Shown: one piece after another, positions 45,491 through 55,999 of the stretch
Position numbering within the stretch: position 1 is the first letter of the stretch
How the letters are laid out: each line of letters starts with the position of its first letter
Assembly: GCA_910574455.1 (NCBI GenBank)
Contig: CAJSYZ010000003.1
Coordinates: 5,431,088 to 5,495,087 of the forward strand
Source: Trichaptum fuscoviolaceum
Taxonomy: Eukaryota > Basidiomycota > Agaricomycetes > Hymenochaetales > Trichaptaceae
Length of the DNA: 64,000 nucleotides
Reading direction: 5' to 3'
Program-made: the position numbers and the translations under genes
The notes under the pieces: model-generated
What the model was told of the DNA's origin: nothing
The model's input: only the letters and a program-made list of their open reading frames with translations
Database searches by the model: none

Positions 45491-46048
45491 TCTCGACGCC
45501 GAAGGTTTGCTACGATTACTTGAGATGTAGGACAGAGTGACTCCTCGTTGAAGGATGCACTTCTGCATCCGGTTACGAAGGCATTGAGTGTCGTCGAGAA
45601 ACAATGCGTCATTAGACAGTTCACGATTTACTGGTACAAGGTAGCGCAATAAATGAAGTAGACAATCATGTAATTATAGAACGTATATACTGTACCTTAT
45701 GGAGGTAAAGATACTGTTAAAAGTCCGTTCCAGCACTTCCGTTAGTATCAGAGAGAAATGATGGTGAAATTTGTCCCAGATCTCACAGAAAGAGCCACAG
45801 AATGTTTTGGCCACCACCTTTGTCCGAAATGACTTTCTTTATTAATGTGGTAACTGCATTGAGTTAGCTCTGTGTTTATGTCCTACAGCACCCTATATAC
45901 CTCGGACTGACATGAGAAGCTACACAGATGTCAGGAATAGACATTTAAATATATGCATAATGGAATATGTACTAGAAACAAATCACAATCTCCTGTATTT
46001 GAGAGAATGATGTCTGTTGAGTGCGTGCGAAATAGTAGTGTTACAATA

Positions 46049-46657
46049 CAGTGGGGAAAGGCCACATCCAGCAATTCCGAAGCCCACTTAAATACATTTC
46101 TTCTCCTGACACAAATTTTAACCAATGACCCTGAAACCATGTAAATAGCTTCGAATGCATTGTATCTTCAATTCTTATTGACTAGATTTTCTTAAAATGC
46201 ATTCCGAAAAAAATGACACCTCAGAATTTGAAACATGCTGCTAAATTTGGTGTTTACCGCCTTTTATGGCTTTCCCACGGGCCCGGAATACTCGGAATTG
46301 ACTCTGTTCACCAATCCGGTGGTTTCTCATCAACTTTTCCCCGGGTTTGAACCCCATCAGAAAATGTCCGAAACCAATAGCTTGATACCCCAAGAGGAAA
46401 GCCTTGATGGTAAGATTTTTGCAAATGCTCGGAAATGCTTCAGAACAGTATTTCAAAGCATTCCAATTCAATCCGAGTTCAATCCGGGAGATTTTAAGTT
46501 TTTGTCTCCGAAAAATTTTGAAACAAAGGTCCGGAAATTTTTTTATTGCATAAATAAGCGTTTCTCCCTTGGTTTCATAGCAGAACTTTTAAAATCGGAG
46601 TTTTACGCTTAAAATTGCGGCCTGCTCGGAATTGCGGAAATCGGCCTTTCCCCACTG
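46049..46657. mobile_element. MITE, ~609 bp, CAGTGGGGAAAGGCC ends with TA flanks
   Basis: The left end CAGTGGGGAAAGGCC (46049) is matched in reverse complement by the right end GGCCTTTCCCCACTG (to 46657). GCAATTCCGA is also shared further in. Both sides abut TA, as expected for Tc1/mariner-pogo insertions. The interior is rich in CGGAA/TCCGG motifs and carries only an incidental open frame (46235-46612). In addition TAGTAGTGTTACA occurs at 46033-46045 and 46658-46670. Confidence 0.75.
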
Positions 46658-47054
46658 TAGTAGTGTTACATGGACCGGGAGGACCCCGAAGTGGCCTATA
46701 TCTTGTTCACTGAAATACTTGTGAACAAGAGACTACATAGCTTCAAAAACTTGCATAGGAGCTCTAAAGTAGGTCTATTACGCACTAGAGAAGCAATATT
46801 TGAGAGATTTGGTTTTGAGAATATGTAATTACGACTTGAAATGTGGTGTCTTACATAACGACTCCAGTTTAGGACACTGGACTTCATCGCCTTTCTTCAT
46901 TCCACGTCTTCACCAGCTAACCCTCCGACCTGCTCGTTTGGATGACATGCTTCGCATCCTAATCAAATTTTTCATGTTGGCGGAAGATGAATTTATGCGT
47001 TGGCTGTACGAAAGAAAGATCTTGGGACTGACATCATTTTCTCTTCTTGCTTTA

Positions 47055-47402
47055 GTCGAACACCAACCTCGCAACTGCCTACGCGGCGCTCATTCTCGCC
47101 GACGAGGGCCTTGAGAGTACTGTGCGTCCTCCAGCCCATAGCTACTCATAAAAGACTGACTAATTAATCCATTTTCTTTACACCTAACAAGATCACCGCG
47201 CTCACCACTGAGGCAAAAGTTGAAGTTGAGCCCATTTGGTCATCTTTGTTTGACAAGGCACTAGAGGGCAAGAACGTGAAGGACCTGCTCTCAAACATTA
47301 GTGCGGGCGCTGCACCTGCTGGCGCACCTGCTGTGGAGGCACCTAAGGAGGAAGAGAAAAATGAGGAGGCGAAGGAGGAGTCTGACGACGACATGGTGCG
47401 TT
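47055..47402 (+). pseudogene. 60S acidic ribosomal protein P1 remnant
   Basis: Exon-like segment 1: SNTNLATAYAALILADEGLE (47060-47116). An intron follows to about 47190. Segment 2: [36 protein letters not shown] (47250), an Ala/Pro-rich hinge and KEESDDDM (47395). P1 proteins are about 110 residues and end in the invariant GFGLFD after SDDDM. Here a GTGCGT splice-like site follows DDDM, and the next sequence does not encode that tail. No start ATG is seen directly upstream. The missing tail, which binds elongation factors, suggests a pseudogene, unless a distant last exon exists. Confidence 0.75.
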
Positions 47403-47409
47403 ATCGATA

Positions 47410-48235
47410 TCTTTCAGGAAGCCATGGATGCGACTCTGAATTATCTCGGCCGACAGGACACTAAACACGCTCAGATGCCTACGAAGAATCCTAGAGGCGG
47501 TGTTTAGCACCTTTGCGAAGATGAAGTACGACCAAGCCAGGGTCATCTATTAGGTATGCACTCTACCAAACGATATGTTTCAATGTGCAAAACTCGCTCA
47601 GTATTCCGTGGACAGAATGCCATCCTCTGAGTCCCAGGCACTTATGCTGTCTACACCAAGTTAAAAAAGCAGCAGAATTTTGCGATAGGAACAACTTGAG
47701 AATAGAGTCGAAAGGCATGCAGCGCACTGGGAGAGGATGGACGAGAGGAAAGGCCAGGTCGATGCCGCGTAAGCTGCACTCGACTGTTTAATATGCCTTC
47801 CTTAGTCTTATACCTTGTTGAAATTCAGTAGCGGTCACCGTACGACCACAAAATGGTAGAAATGTGGACAAGCGCAATCTCATTTTTGGTTCGTGTTCAA
47901 TATCAACCTCACCTTGTTATCTTCACGTTCAGATTGTCTATAGAAATGAGGCCGACTCAGGCAACGACGCATTCAATTTGTCAAGATGTAATCCAACATC
48001 ATCTTCCTATTAACATTAGAAAGGACCAGGATGCTTCAAGCGACACATCGAAAGCAGAACTACATATGAACGACAATGGTATCCATTTGAGCTACGCTGT
48101 CATGCAGTATAATGTCCCTTTCTGACTCGCTTTACCAATTACAGTAACCAGAACGATGAAGTTAGCTTTGTCACTGATGCATCACACTGAATGGATTTGT
48201 ACTAACTTCTTTTATCGAAGTTCGAAATCCTCGAA
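47410..48235. other. Gap without a supported gene
   Basis: Holds only the short segment at 47755-47795 related to 37655-37700 (coding MPRKLHSTV). Confidence 0.4.
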
Positions 48236-48239
48236 CCCT

Positions 48240-48360
48240 CTACAGCTCGAGCCCATTCAGCAACACGAACCACGAGAGTCATCATTGAGTTTATAAACAG
48301 CGATGACGACATTGTCGTGCTCTCGGACTCCGAGTACGATGACAAGGCAAAGCAAAGGTG
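48240..48360 (+). pseudogene. Inverted fragment of the RING gene's SIM exon
   Basis: The plus strand encodes NSDDDIVVLSDSEYDDKAKQ, identical or nearly so to the minus-strand segment at 49375-49310 of the RING gene; upstream bases also match (GAGCC, ATTGA). It lies just inside the inverted arm at 48385-48505. Confidence 0.85.
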
Positions 48361-48734
48361 TTGTGAACGTTGGAAGCCGCGAAATAACTTGGCTTAACAA
48401 TAGCTGGAAACGCACATGAGCATTCTCACTCGGATGCTAATCTGGCTCAGGCCCTCTTCTCTATCTTATCAATTGTCAATCGTCTGCTAGTCGTAGCATA
48501 TGATTCTGTTAAGAGTAGAAATGTGCATATTTCCGTCGTTTTTGTCTTCAATTGCATTGCGTTATTGATCTTTTGAGTTGAATATATCCGGAGTGGATGG
48601 ATGTTGAGCCAAGGAACGGAAGAAACAAAGATCATCATTATGAGTGCGCTAAGCTAGGAGTATAAAAGAGACTGTGACCGCAAAGAAAATTCAAAGACCT
48701 TTCAATTCAAGAAAAAAAGATATCGAATGTGAGG

Positions 48735-49663
48735 TCAGCCGCCTCATTTGTCTGTTGTGTTTGTGGGCTATCTTCCCTGTCTTCCATCCGTGAGACCATC
48801 TCTACAGTGCGTGTGATGAACGGTATCTCCTGTGGACTTTGCGTAATGCATGCACGGCATGTTGGGCAAGTGTAAACGGGCTTCGCACGAGGTTGATTAA
48901 TGTCCTGTCAACGGTGAGTGATATCATCCAGAAAAATACGATCTTATTAACGCACCAATTCGCGACTCGGTATGAGTTGCCCGGACTGCGATGAGGAGTC
49001 CGCCTTCTTTAAGGGACTGTTAAACAAGTCAGAGAGGCAGTTCTTGCAGAAGGTGTGCTTGCATTCCAGCAAGCTAATACACCATTCAGCCTAGTATAGG
49101 AAGAGCAGAACATAGTAAGCGTACGTATATGGTATCCACATTGTTTTGAGACAGATTGAGCATTCCATGTCGTATTGCAAGTCCGAGATGACCTGGGATG
49201 TGTTTAGACACAACTTTTGAGTGATATTTAGAAGTCTTACGTTTTGGAATTCGACTATTTGCTTTTTCATATTTGCGATTTCCCTGGACTCTGGTGTTGT
49301 GTGAGGTCCACGACGCCTTTGCTTTGCCTTGTCATCGTACTCGGAGTCCGAGAGAACAACAATGTCGTCGTCGCTGTTTGTGAGGTCAATAATGGCTCTG
49401 GCACCTCGTGCTCGATGATTCGGTGACACTGTGCTTTTGGAGGATATTGCAACTTTCCTGTTGCTGGGTGGGTTTGCTATGTCAATGACATCGTCATCAT
49501 CGTTTGTGAGGTCGATGACCATCTTGATACGTTGAGTTTTGCGTGTTTGAGTCATGTATTTATTGGTGATCGTTGTCCTTTCGGACGGCATGCCGTTAGG
49601 GTTAGGAGGTAGGCCTTGATGACAGATTTGTAGTAAGAAAAGTGTTTTGCTGAATAGGCGCAA
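48735..49663 (-). CDS. RING-finger protein with SUMO-interacting motifs (STUbL-like)
   Basis: Minus strand. The N-terminal part has three acidic hydrophobic clusters typical of SUMO-interacting motifs: MVIDLTNDDDDVIDIA (49510), AIIDLTNSDDD (49390) and DIVVLSDSEYDD (49360). The RING is split by introns: CSICLKTMW (49165-49140), then LECKHTFCKNC (49065), and, after another intron near 48980-48905, CPTCRACI (48875). The spacing fits C3HC4. The tail is EMVSRMEDREDSPQTQQT. SUMO-targeted ubiquitin ligases (RNF4, Slx8) have this layout and ubiquitinate SUMO-modified nuclear proteins. The first intron is either 34 bp or slightly longer depending on the acceptor. Inverted fragments of this gene lie at 45.3 and 48.3 kb. 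Apparently intact. Confidence 0.7.
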
Positions 49664-49699
49664 TGGTGGTGGTTGTGATGAAGGTGACTTATGGTGTTG

Positions 49700-50690
49700 T
49701 GTACGTATTTATGTTCCGGCTACAGCCTAGCGGATTCTATTATTAGTGTGCTGGTCTTTTTGACTGTTCAAGAGCAAGCCCTTATTTATAAATTGACCAA
49801 TGTCAGGAACGGTCTTTTGGATATATAAAAATCTGGTTGAATGTGGTGGTCTCAATATACATCTTTAGTCGTGAGCGTCGTAAGTTCGAAGGGTATTGTA
49901 AAATAATAGTAAAAAGGTGTCCCTGTCCTTTGATTCTTCCGACCACATCGATCCCAAATATGATTCAATGAAAGTAAATCTTTAGACGCTGGTATCATAG
50001 TGTAAAATGGGGAATTGAAGCTAATCACTGGTGGGAAGCTGGGTGGTAAGAGGTATGTTTTTCTGGCTCGAGCCCCTTCTCAACACCATCCTGTTTCCTC
50101 AGTCGAGACAGTTTCCGCAATACGCTTCTTCATGCTGACGTCGATCCAAAAGGAGGACCCGAAAGGGTCCGCTTTGTAGGGGTAATAAAATTATGGTCGG
50201 TCACCACTTGATTTTATGTTACTGTCTATAATTGTTGCCCTCGATTATTTGTATATGTTTGCATAAGGTGATATAAAACCATCGACTTTGTCCAAAATGT
50301 TCTTGTTTTATCTGTCTATCTTCTGAGTTCGAGTATTATTCCTATTTGCAAAAAGCATGACAGTCGGGAGAAAGAAATAAAAGAAGAAGCCGTTACGTGA
50401 AAGAGATTGCCGATGTGCCCAGAAGCAAAATGAAGTATGGCGGCACGGTCGGACTGCGAATGGCGTCATCCGGCCGAGGTTCGCTGCTCATTTGGCTGGC
50501 TGATTCTACTGCGAGCTGATGACGACAGTCGCGGAATTTCTCGCCGGAGTGTCCCGAGCTCCGGCCTCTGTTTACTTGCAAATCTTCTCTTTTCTCGCCG
50601 ACTGTAATCTTTTTTGCAAAGAAGAATAGATAGTGCTGTCAGAGTTAGCTTTGCTCCGGCCATGTTGATTGAGTATTATGCTTGTATCAT
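49700..50690. other. Intergenic region, nothing recognised
   Basis: No frame with domain character. It lies upstream of the minus-strand RING gene and probably includes its promoter; also the 3' side of the next minus-strand gene. Confidence 0.4.
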
Positions 50691-50692
50691 TG

Positions 50693-52880
50693 TTACGCCG
50701 AATAGCGGATAGACATCCATTCCGGTGCGTCTGGCCAAACACGCAAGGCCTTGAGCAATCCGTTCAGCACAGATCTATTTGGATTTGTAATCCAAAGATC
50801 CCGAGGGTTATTAGATGGGTCAGGGAAAAGTTGCGCCAACCCATCTCCGTCTCGCCATATGCGTTGTACACCGTAGGCTCGCAGACCCGCAGCCAAAGTG
50901 TCCCCAGTGACATCCATTCTGGTCATGATTTGATCTGACTCGAGGAGGTCCATGCGAAACTGACATTCGCAGACGTCCCGCAGGATAGAAGCGCGCGGCT
51001 TTGCGTCCGTGCTAATATCGGTGTAGGAGATAGAGCGATCAGCCCATATCGCTTCACACAATCTAGAGTAAGGAGTAAATTTGCCCTCGACGGAGAAGAT
51101 CACTTTGATGGACTGCTGGTGTGCATTTCTAGCAATCTTGGAGCGAGATTTACCTATAGCTGCGGTGCCGATATTGGGAACCAAGTCACTTAGAGAGGGC
51201 ATAGCTTCTTTCAAACGCTCCAGCGAAGGAGATGGGAGAGCATTGCGTCCGGAAGAAGATGGCCTTTGGTTTAGTCGCCCAGGAGTGCGAACTTGTATCT
51301 TCAGGCCACCAGGCTCGGTCAAGTATACGGATTGCTTTAAGGCCACGCTCTCGCGGAACGGTTTGAATGGAGTCCACTTATGGATGTGTTCATATGTCTT
51401 TTCCTTGGATTGGAACCCAAATAGATGGATAGGAGGAAAATGGTATCGTGCAGGAGATTCTTGGTTGGCCGGGAGTGGTGAAGCGCACTTGAGTGCGGCC
51501 TGTCTCATTAGAGGTATGTCCGGAAGGTCCGGAAAGTGTGCAGGTACGACGAAGGATATGGAGAAAGGCAGTGGTTGAGTGATACTTTGACCATGAGCTT
51601 CTTTTGGTATCGCCTTCACTCGTCTCTTCCGCTTGGGCTTCAAGGTCTTGCCAGGCTCTTCGTCATCAGAGTCAAAAAAGTTGAGGGGGTGAGGCAGGCG
51701 AGTCCACGTTCTCATGTGATCGCTATTTTAGGGAGTTTCCAACCTGCAATGGTGCTCGGTTAAGTCCTTGGTCACGGCCCATTGCATGTCTCATATTCGA
51801 GATGATCGAAATCATGCGAGCTTCTGTTAATAGTGAGTTCCGGCTTGACCGTAGACTGACAGGGCAGTTGGCAGAAGGTGACATTGCCATGAAAAGCTCC
51901 CTTCCGTCTAACCGACTTCGCCATGAGTTACGAGCGAGTACGGAGTCCCAGAGCAATGGGTGCACAGCTCTGTAGATGCGAGTATCACCCAGAACACTGT
52001 GGTTTGGGCAAATGAACCAAAAAGGTACCCAGGCTCGTTGAAGTTCTTCTGCGAGCGCCCCGTCGTCAACAAAGACGCCTTGGAACGCAAGAGGGTGCGT
52101 GGCAACTGGTTCGGTGAACAACATTACACGACGTGCGACCATCTTGATATAGAAATATAGGCCGAAAAGCTCCCGTAACGATCTCTGGACCTCGCGAACG
52201 CGTTGAATGACGTCTCGCCCCGCTCGTGGTTCTCGTTTCAGTTGTTCAACTGAAAGACGGGCCTGATTCGAGATGTGCATCAGCAAGTCCCTGTGATCTC
52301 TGCGTAACTCCTTTTCCACCTCGGCGCATGTGGGAATAGTGAGGTCCAGAGCTCTTGACAATTCGTTCGAGAAGTCCGACTTCAATGTGCCCACAGGCTC
52401 TGAGAATAGCTCGAACAGAGACGGACCAGACTCTATCCAATTTTCGGTTTCTACCGCTTGGCAGACGACTCCCCGGTCGCGTAAAAAACGTCGTGCATTG
52501 GTGGGTCGGGAGTTTGACGCGGAATACACATATGGTGCACGACAGAATGGCAGTATATCTGAGGCCAGATGGAGTATTCTTGAGGCCCCCAGTGTCCGTC
52601 TGCTCGCTGAAAGAGACCTCTATCGTGGAAGTGAGGAAATTCCGGAATCGAGCTCATGTTTGGGGAGGTGACAATCTTGAACGTATCGGAAGACCATCTA
52701 ATAGCAGCTGCGCTCCGACAATCATAAGCATTCCGAATGTGACGAGGTACATCTGCAACATTCATAGATCAGAGTGAAGAAATCTTATGGCAATTTAAGG
52801 AGTCACCATCTACCATGTTGACTTTCAGCCCAGGAAAGTTCTTTCCAGCTTCTCTTTGCCACTGCGCCCACCGCGCCATT
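50693..52880 (-). CDS. Unknown multi-exon gene, two long open exons
   Basis: A likely start is ATG at 52880 (MARWAQWQREAGKNFPGLK), followed by an intron ending GTTGCAG near 52752 and an exon YVPRHIRNAYDCRSAAAIRW. Next come the long open exons 52529-51723 (ARRFLRDRGVVCQAVETENW, RDVIQRVREVQRSLRELFGL, RAWVPFWFICPNHSVLGDTR) and 51715-50693 (FFDSDDEEPGKTLKPKRKRR with an acidic-then-basic nuclear-localisation-like run, FTPYSRLCEAIWADRSISYT, NNPRDLWITNPNRSVLNGLL). The joins between exons are not fully fixed; the one at about 51740-51716 is odd because only some 20 bp separate the frames. No domain recognised. The even, long open frames suggest a living gene, possibly of a lineage-specific multicopy fungal family. 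Confidence 0.6.
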
Positions 52881-53424
52881 GTGAAGGAGCTTCGCGATCG
52901 TTAGTCAAACGCTGTACTCTAGCGTTCTGTTGTTCTTGCTCAACGGCAATGATTGATTGCGCTCGGGGTTAGATACCAATACGATGTGAGGGACCGAAGA
53001 CGGACAGTGTTTTGATTGTCTACAGACAGAGCTTTGTAGCGTTGCGAAGTCTGCGTTGTGCTCTGTTGAGGGAAGTGGATGATGTGTCTCAAGGTGCAAA
53101 TCTATGAATAGGATCCCCGACACGAAGCGTAGCGTAGTAGAGGGTTGTGTCGCCTTCGATCGTCACTTTGATGCCAGTGATAAGCAGCACTGCATTACTA
53201 CTAACCACTTTTGTCCAATCACATGTCTCCGATCTTCGGTTCCACAGTCTTCCGCTCATTTCACAGGTTGTTTATTGTTTCTTTTCTCACATATTCTACT
53301 TAATTCTGCAATTAAAGTATCCTCTAGCCTGATTATGGTTGTTGATATGGCTTCTAGCCTATCTCTTGACTTTCTCTCAGTCTTGACCTCCTATGTCTTT
53401 AGAAATTTTGAGATGATGGGGTGC

Positions 53425-53710
53425 TGTTTTGTGATATGAAAGTCTCCGAGCGAGAACGCAAAGAGCTTGAGTACAAGAAGGGATCACTTCGTCTGGCGTG
53501 GGAGCGGATATATGTTGTCGACCATTAGGACGGATCAATGCCAGTGGGAGCACAGACGAAGCACAGAACCTTCCGAACCGCCGGCCTAGACAAGGTGCAA
53601 TATGTCGACTTTTACGAGTATGTCTTTAACGAAATCCAGACGATCCATTTCGTTCTATTGAACACAATGAATGCGGAAGCAAATAATGCGCTGGGACAGG
53701 GTTAAATAGT
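53425..53710 (+). pseudogene. PRP2/DHX16 spliceosomal helicase, N-terminal piece (copy 1)
   Basis: The plus strand reads MKVSERERKELEYKKGSLRL (53437) and, after a stop, FRTAGLDKVQYVDFYEYVFN (53570), ending ALGQG at about 53705. In DHX16/PRP2 these segments precede the DEAH ATPase. Counterpart segments occur at 60.87-61.1 kb. The helicase part of this copy resumes at 54270, beyond an inserted coatomer fragment. Confidence 0.8.
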
Positions 53711-53789
53711 GTAAGTGTATTCGGCTGCGTACATTCACTGCTTTTAAATCAGACCCAGTCTAATTAGCTTTAAAGAGATTGGAAGGACT

Positions 53790-54190
53790 CGCACAGTGCA
53801 CGACATGAGCGTTGTATTCAACGCAAGGACACCAACACCTTCGCCTAATCTTGTGTTGATCGTACTGTGAAGGTGTAGTCGTTCGGTTCCTCGATGCCAA
53901 ATTTCCTCGAGGCACACGAGAAGGGCGGCGCTTACGTTGACTTCTATCCCGGTGCAGACAAGCCGTATCTTGACACGAGCGGTGACGACCAAACAATCAA
54001 AATCTGGGATTACCTCAGTTCGGAGGATGGTACGATTAAGATCTGGAACTCGGGTATGTACCGTTTGAAAAATATCTTGAGCTACGCTCTTGAACGTGCA
54101 TGGTGCATTACCATCTGACCGCAGGGGAATGAGGTTACCGTACGGAACGACGAAGGTGTAGTCATGGTCAATCTTGATTGCCAGTGAACA
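53790..54190 (+). pseudogene. Coatomer beta-prime (COPB2/SEC27) fragment 2, inside the PRP2 copy
   Basis: The plus strand reads DTNTFA, stop, CVDRTVKV, stop, SFGSSMPNFLEAHEKGGAYV, DFYPGADKPYLDTSGDDQTI, KIWDYLSS, EDGTIKIWNSGMYRLKNILS, YALERAWCI, and after an intron-like gap GNEVTVRNDEGVVMVNLD. These are WD repeats 4-7 of the first propeller. One WD unit of about 30 residues is missing between DYLSS and EDGTIKIW. Stops and deletion make it a pseudogene. It overlaps fragment 1 (30 kb) only slightly. Confidence 0.85.
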
Positions 54191-54269
54191 CAGACCATAA
54201 CACATTTCGATAAGTAAGTTTCCTCTCTTCATCCTCCTCGACCTCTACACGCTGACATGAAGTAATAGC

Positions 54270-54660
54270 CCATTGTAATGTACAGTACCTTCACAAGCCT
54301 GGCTACATACCGATATGATGACAGTCGGGTGCAAGGAGCCGCAACGCGTTTTGCTGCGATGAGGGCTACAGCGCGTACTGCCGAGGAAGTAGGGAATAAT
54401 GTGGGCTATGAGGTTGGATATTCGATTTCGAAATTTGTGCAAGTGACAAGTCCATGATTAAAAGTCATTAAATACATGAACAGGTTGTATGCTTCTGAGT
54501 CATTGTGAGTCCTTGACAGAGCCGGATCTCGCGAGTTTCTTGGCCATAATTAATGAACCTCACGAGTAAACACTAAGTACGGACATCGTGTTTGCTCTAA
54601 TCAAAGCTTTGCATTCGTGGCGGGTACAAGTTGGATCAGACAGCGCTATATAATGTCTAA
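54270..54660 (+). pseudogene. PRP2/DHX16 helicase-domain piece (copy 1, continued)
   Basis: DNA from 54290 to 54480 is clearly similar to 61335-61520. The translation gives [29 protein letters not shown], then broken frames up to a segment resembling RCKLDQTALYNV. The Walker A portion seen in copy 2 is missing here. Confidence 0.7.
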
Positions 54661-54674
54661 CGGCCCTGGGGAAC

Positions 54675-55504
54675 CGGGCTCCAGAAATGTCCGCTCAGGA
54701 CTACCGCAGTACCGCACTGAACGACTGCGGTACTGTGTCAAACTACCGCACAAGGGAGCCAATGAGAAATTTAGAAAATGTAGAATAATGCGGAATATAT
54801 AATCTTACATCCAATCATAATACAGGATCTTATGTATTTCCAAAGAATCTACAAAATCTCAATACATCTGGCTGCACAATGATGTCAACTACCGCGTTAA
54901 TGACGTCAACTACCGCTCTGATTTCCAATACTACCGCCTTAATTACCAATACTACCGCGGTATTTCCAATACTACCGCTTTAATTTCAACAACCGCTTTC
55001 TTGGCACCTAAGTATGGTATAAGTTCAGGCACATACATAGCCTTTAATACATTTTCTGTACTGCCACGGAACACCCACTTGCTCATTGCACATTTCTCTC
55101 AGACATTAATTGCAACATGAACATGATTATGAACTGCTTCTGGTATTCTGAATTGATCTATACTACATTGTTCCTGAAGTTGATGTGCACCTGTTGAAGA
55201 TTGGCAAGTGCATGGAGTTTCTCACTGCTTTTCTGTGTGCTCTCACGATGTTGCTATCATAGTGCATCACTTATTTATAATATCAATCAACTTGAGGGCC
55301 ATCGTCCGCATATACATTGATTGAACCTCACTTGCAGGTGACGGGGAAGGAGTGATAACAAGTGAAGAACTGTTGTACTAGATATATGCAATTCAACTAT
55401 ATGCGGTAGCGCAGTAGTTTGACGCGCTGGCAGTACCGCGGTAGTTGAGAGCGGTAGTCTAGCGCGGTAGCGCGGTAGTCCAGCGCGGACATTTCAGCCA
55501 GCCG
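54675..55504. mobile_element. MITE, 830 bp, with 9-bp target duplication CTGGGGAAC
   Basis: The left end CGGGCTCCAGAAATGTCCGC and the right end in reverse complement CGGCTGGCTGAAATGTCCGC form imperfect terminal inverted repeats that continue through GGACTACCGC. The element is flanked by the identical 9-mer CTGGGGAAC at 54666-54674 and 55505-55513. Subterminal arrays of CTACCGC occur on the left (54700-55000, about eight copies) and in inverse orientation on the right (55400-55490). No coding capacity. The duplication length fits hAT (8) or MULE (9). Confidence 0.88.
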
Positions 55505-55519
55505 CTGGGGAACGGACTG

Positions 55520-55850
55520 TAAATAAGCATAACCTGAATTAAACTTGTTACAAATGTGTATGATTATCACTCTATACAATTTATGCTTATAAGTGCCTAA
55601 ATACCTAAACACCGTGTTGGTGGATCAAAACATTCATCAGTTATGCTTATTCGGAGGCATGTTTGTATGCAGCTTATTTTGCAAATGACTATAAGCATTG
55701 GGTTCCATAGCCAGTCTGGGCTATGCTTATTGCAGGTTATGCTAATAAGCAGGTACTCTTGGGTGTAATTTGAAGCTTCATATGGTAAAAGCCCATGCTT
55801 ATAGAGAGAGTTATGCATATATAAGGGATGCTAATAGACAGGTTCATCTG
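55520..55850. repeat. Cluster of TTATGCTTAT/ATAAGCATAA motifs
   Basis: AAGCATAACCTG at 55527 is matched in inverse by CAGGTTATGCT at 55734, and TGCTTAT or its complement recurs about eight times between 55520 and 55830. Possibly a small inverted-repeat element adjoining the MITE. Confidence 0.45.
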
Positions 55851-55851
55851 T

Positions 55852-55935
55852 AGTATAGTGCCATAAATAGATCTCTACCAGTATATTACCATAAATAGAT
55901 TTGTACTAATATACTACCATAAATAGATTTTCTCA
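55852..55935 (+). repeat. Tandem repeat, three ~29-bp units
   Basis: Units centred on CCATAAATAGAT(C/T)T separated by (G/C)TACCAGTATA/GTACTAATATA. Confidence 0.8.
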
Positions 55936-55999
55936 CACTGATTGGATGTTGCCAGTTTGAAAATTGACTTCGTCAGGAAACAGATTCATAGCTCCATTA

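Noticed and set aside
46235..46612. 125-residue open frame as a gene
   Set aside because: It lies wholly inside the inverted-repeat MITE and has biased composition from CGGAA/TTTTGAA repeats.
51081..51578. 165-residue plus-strand frame
   Set aside because: Shadow of the longer minus-strand exon 51715-50693, without recognisable motif.
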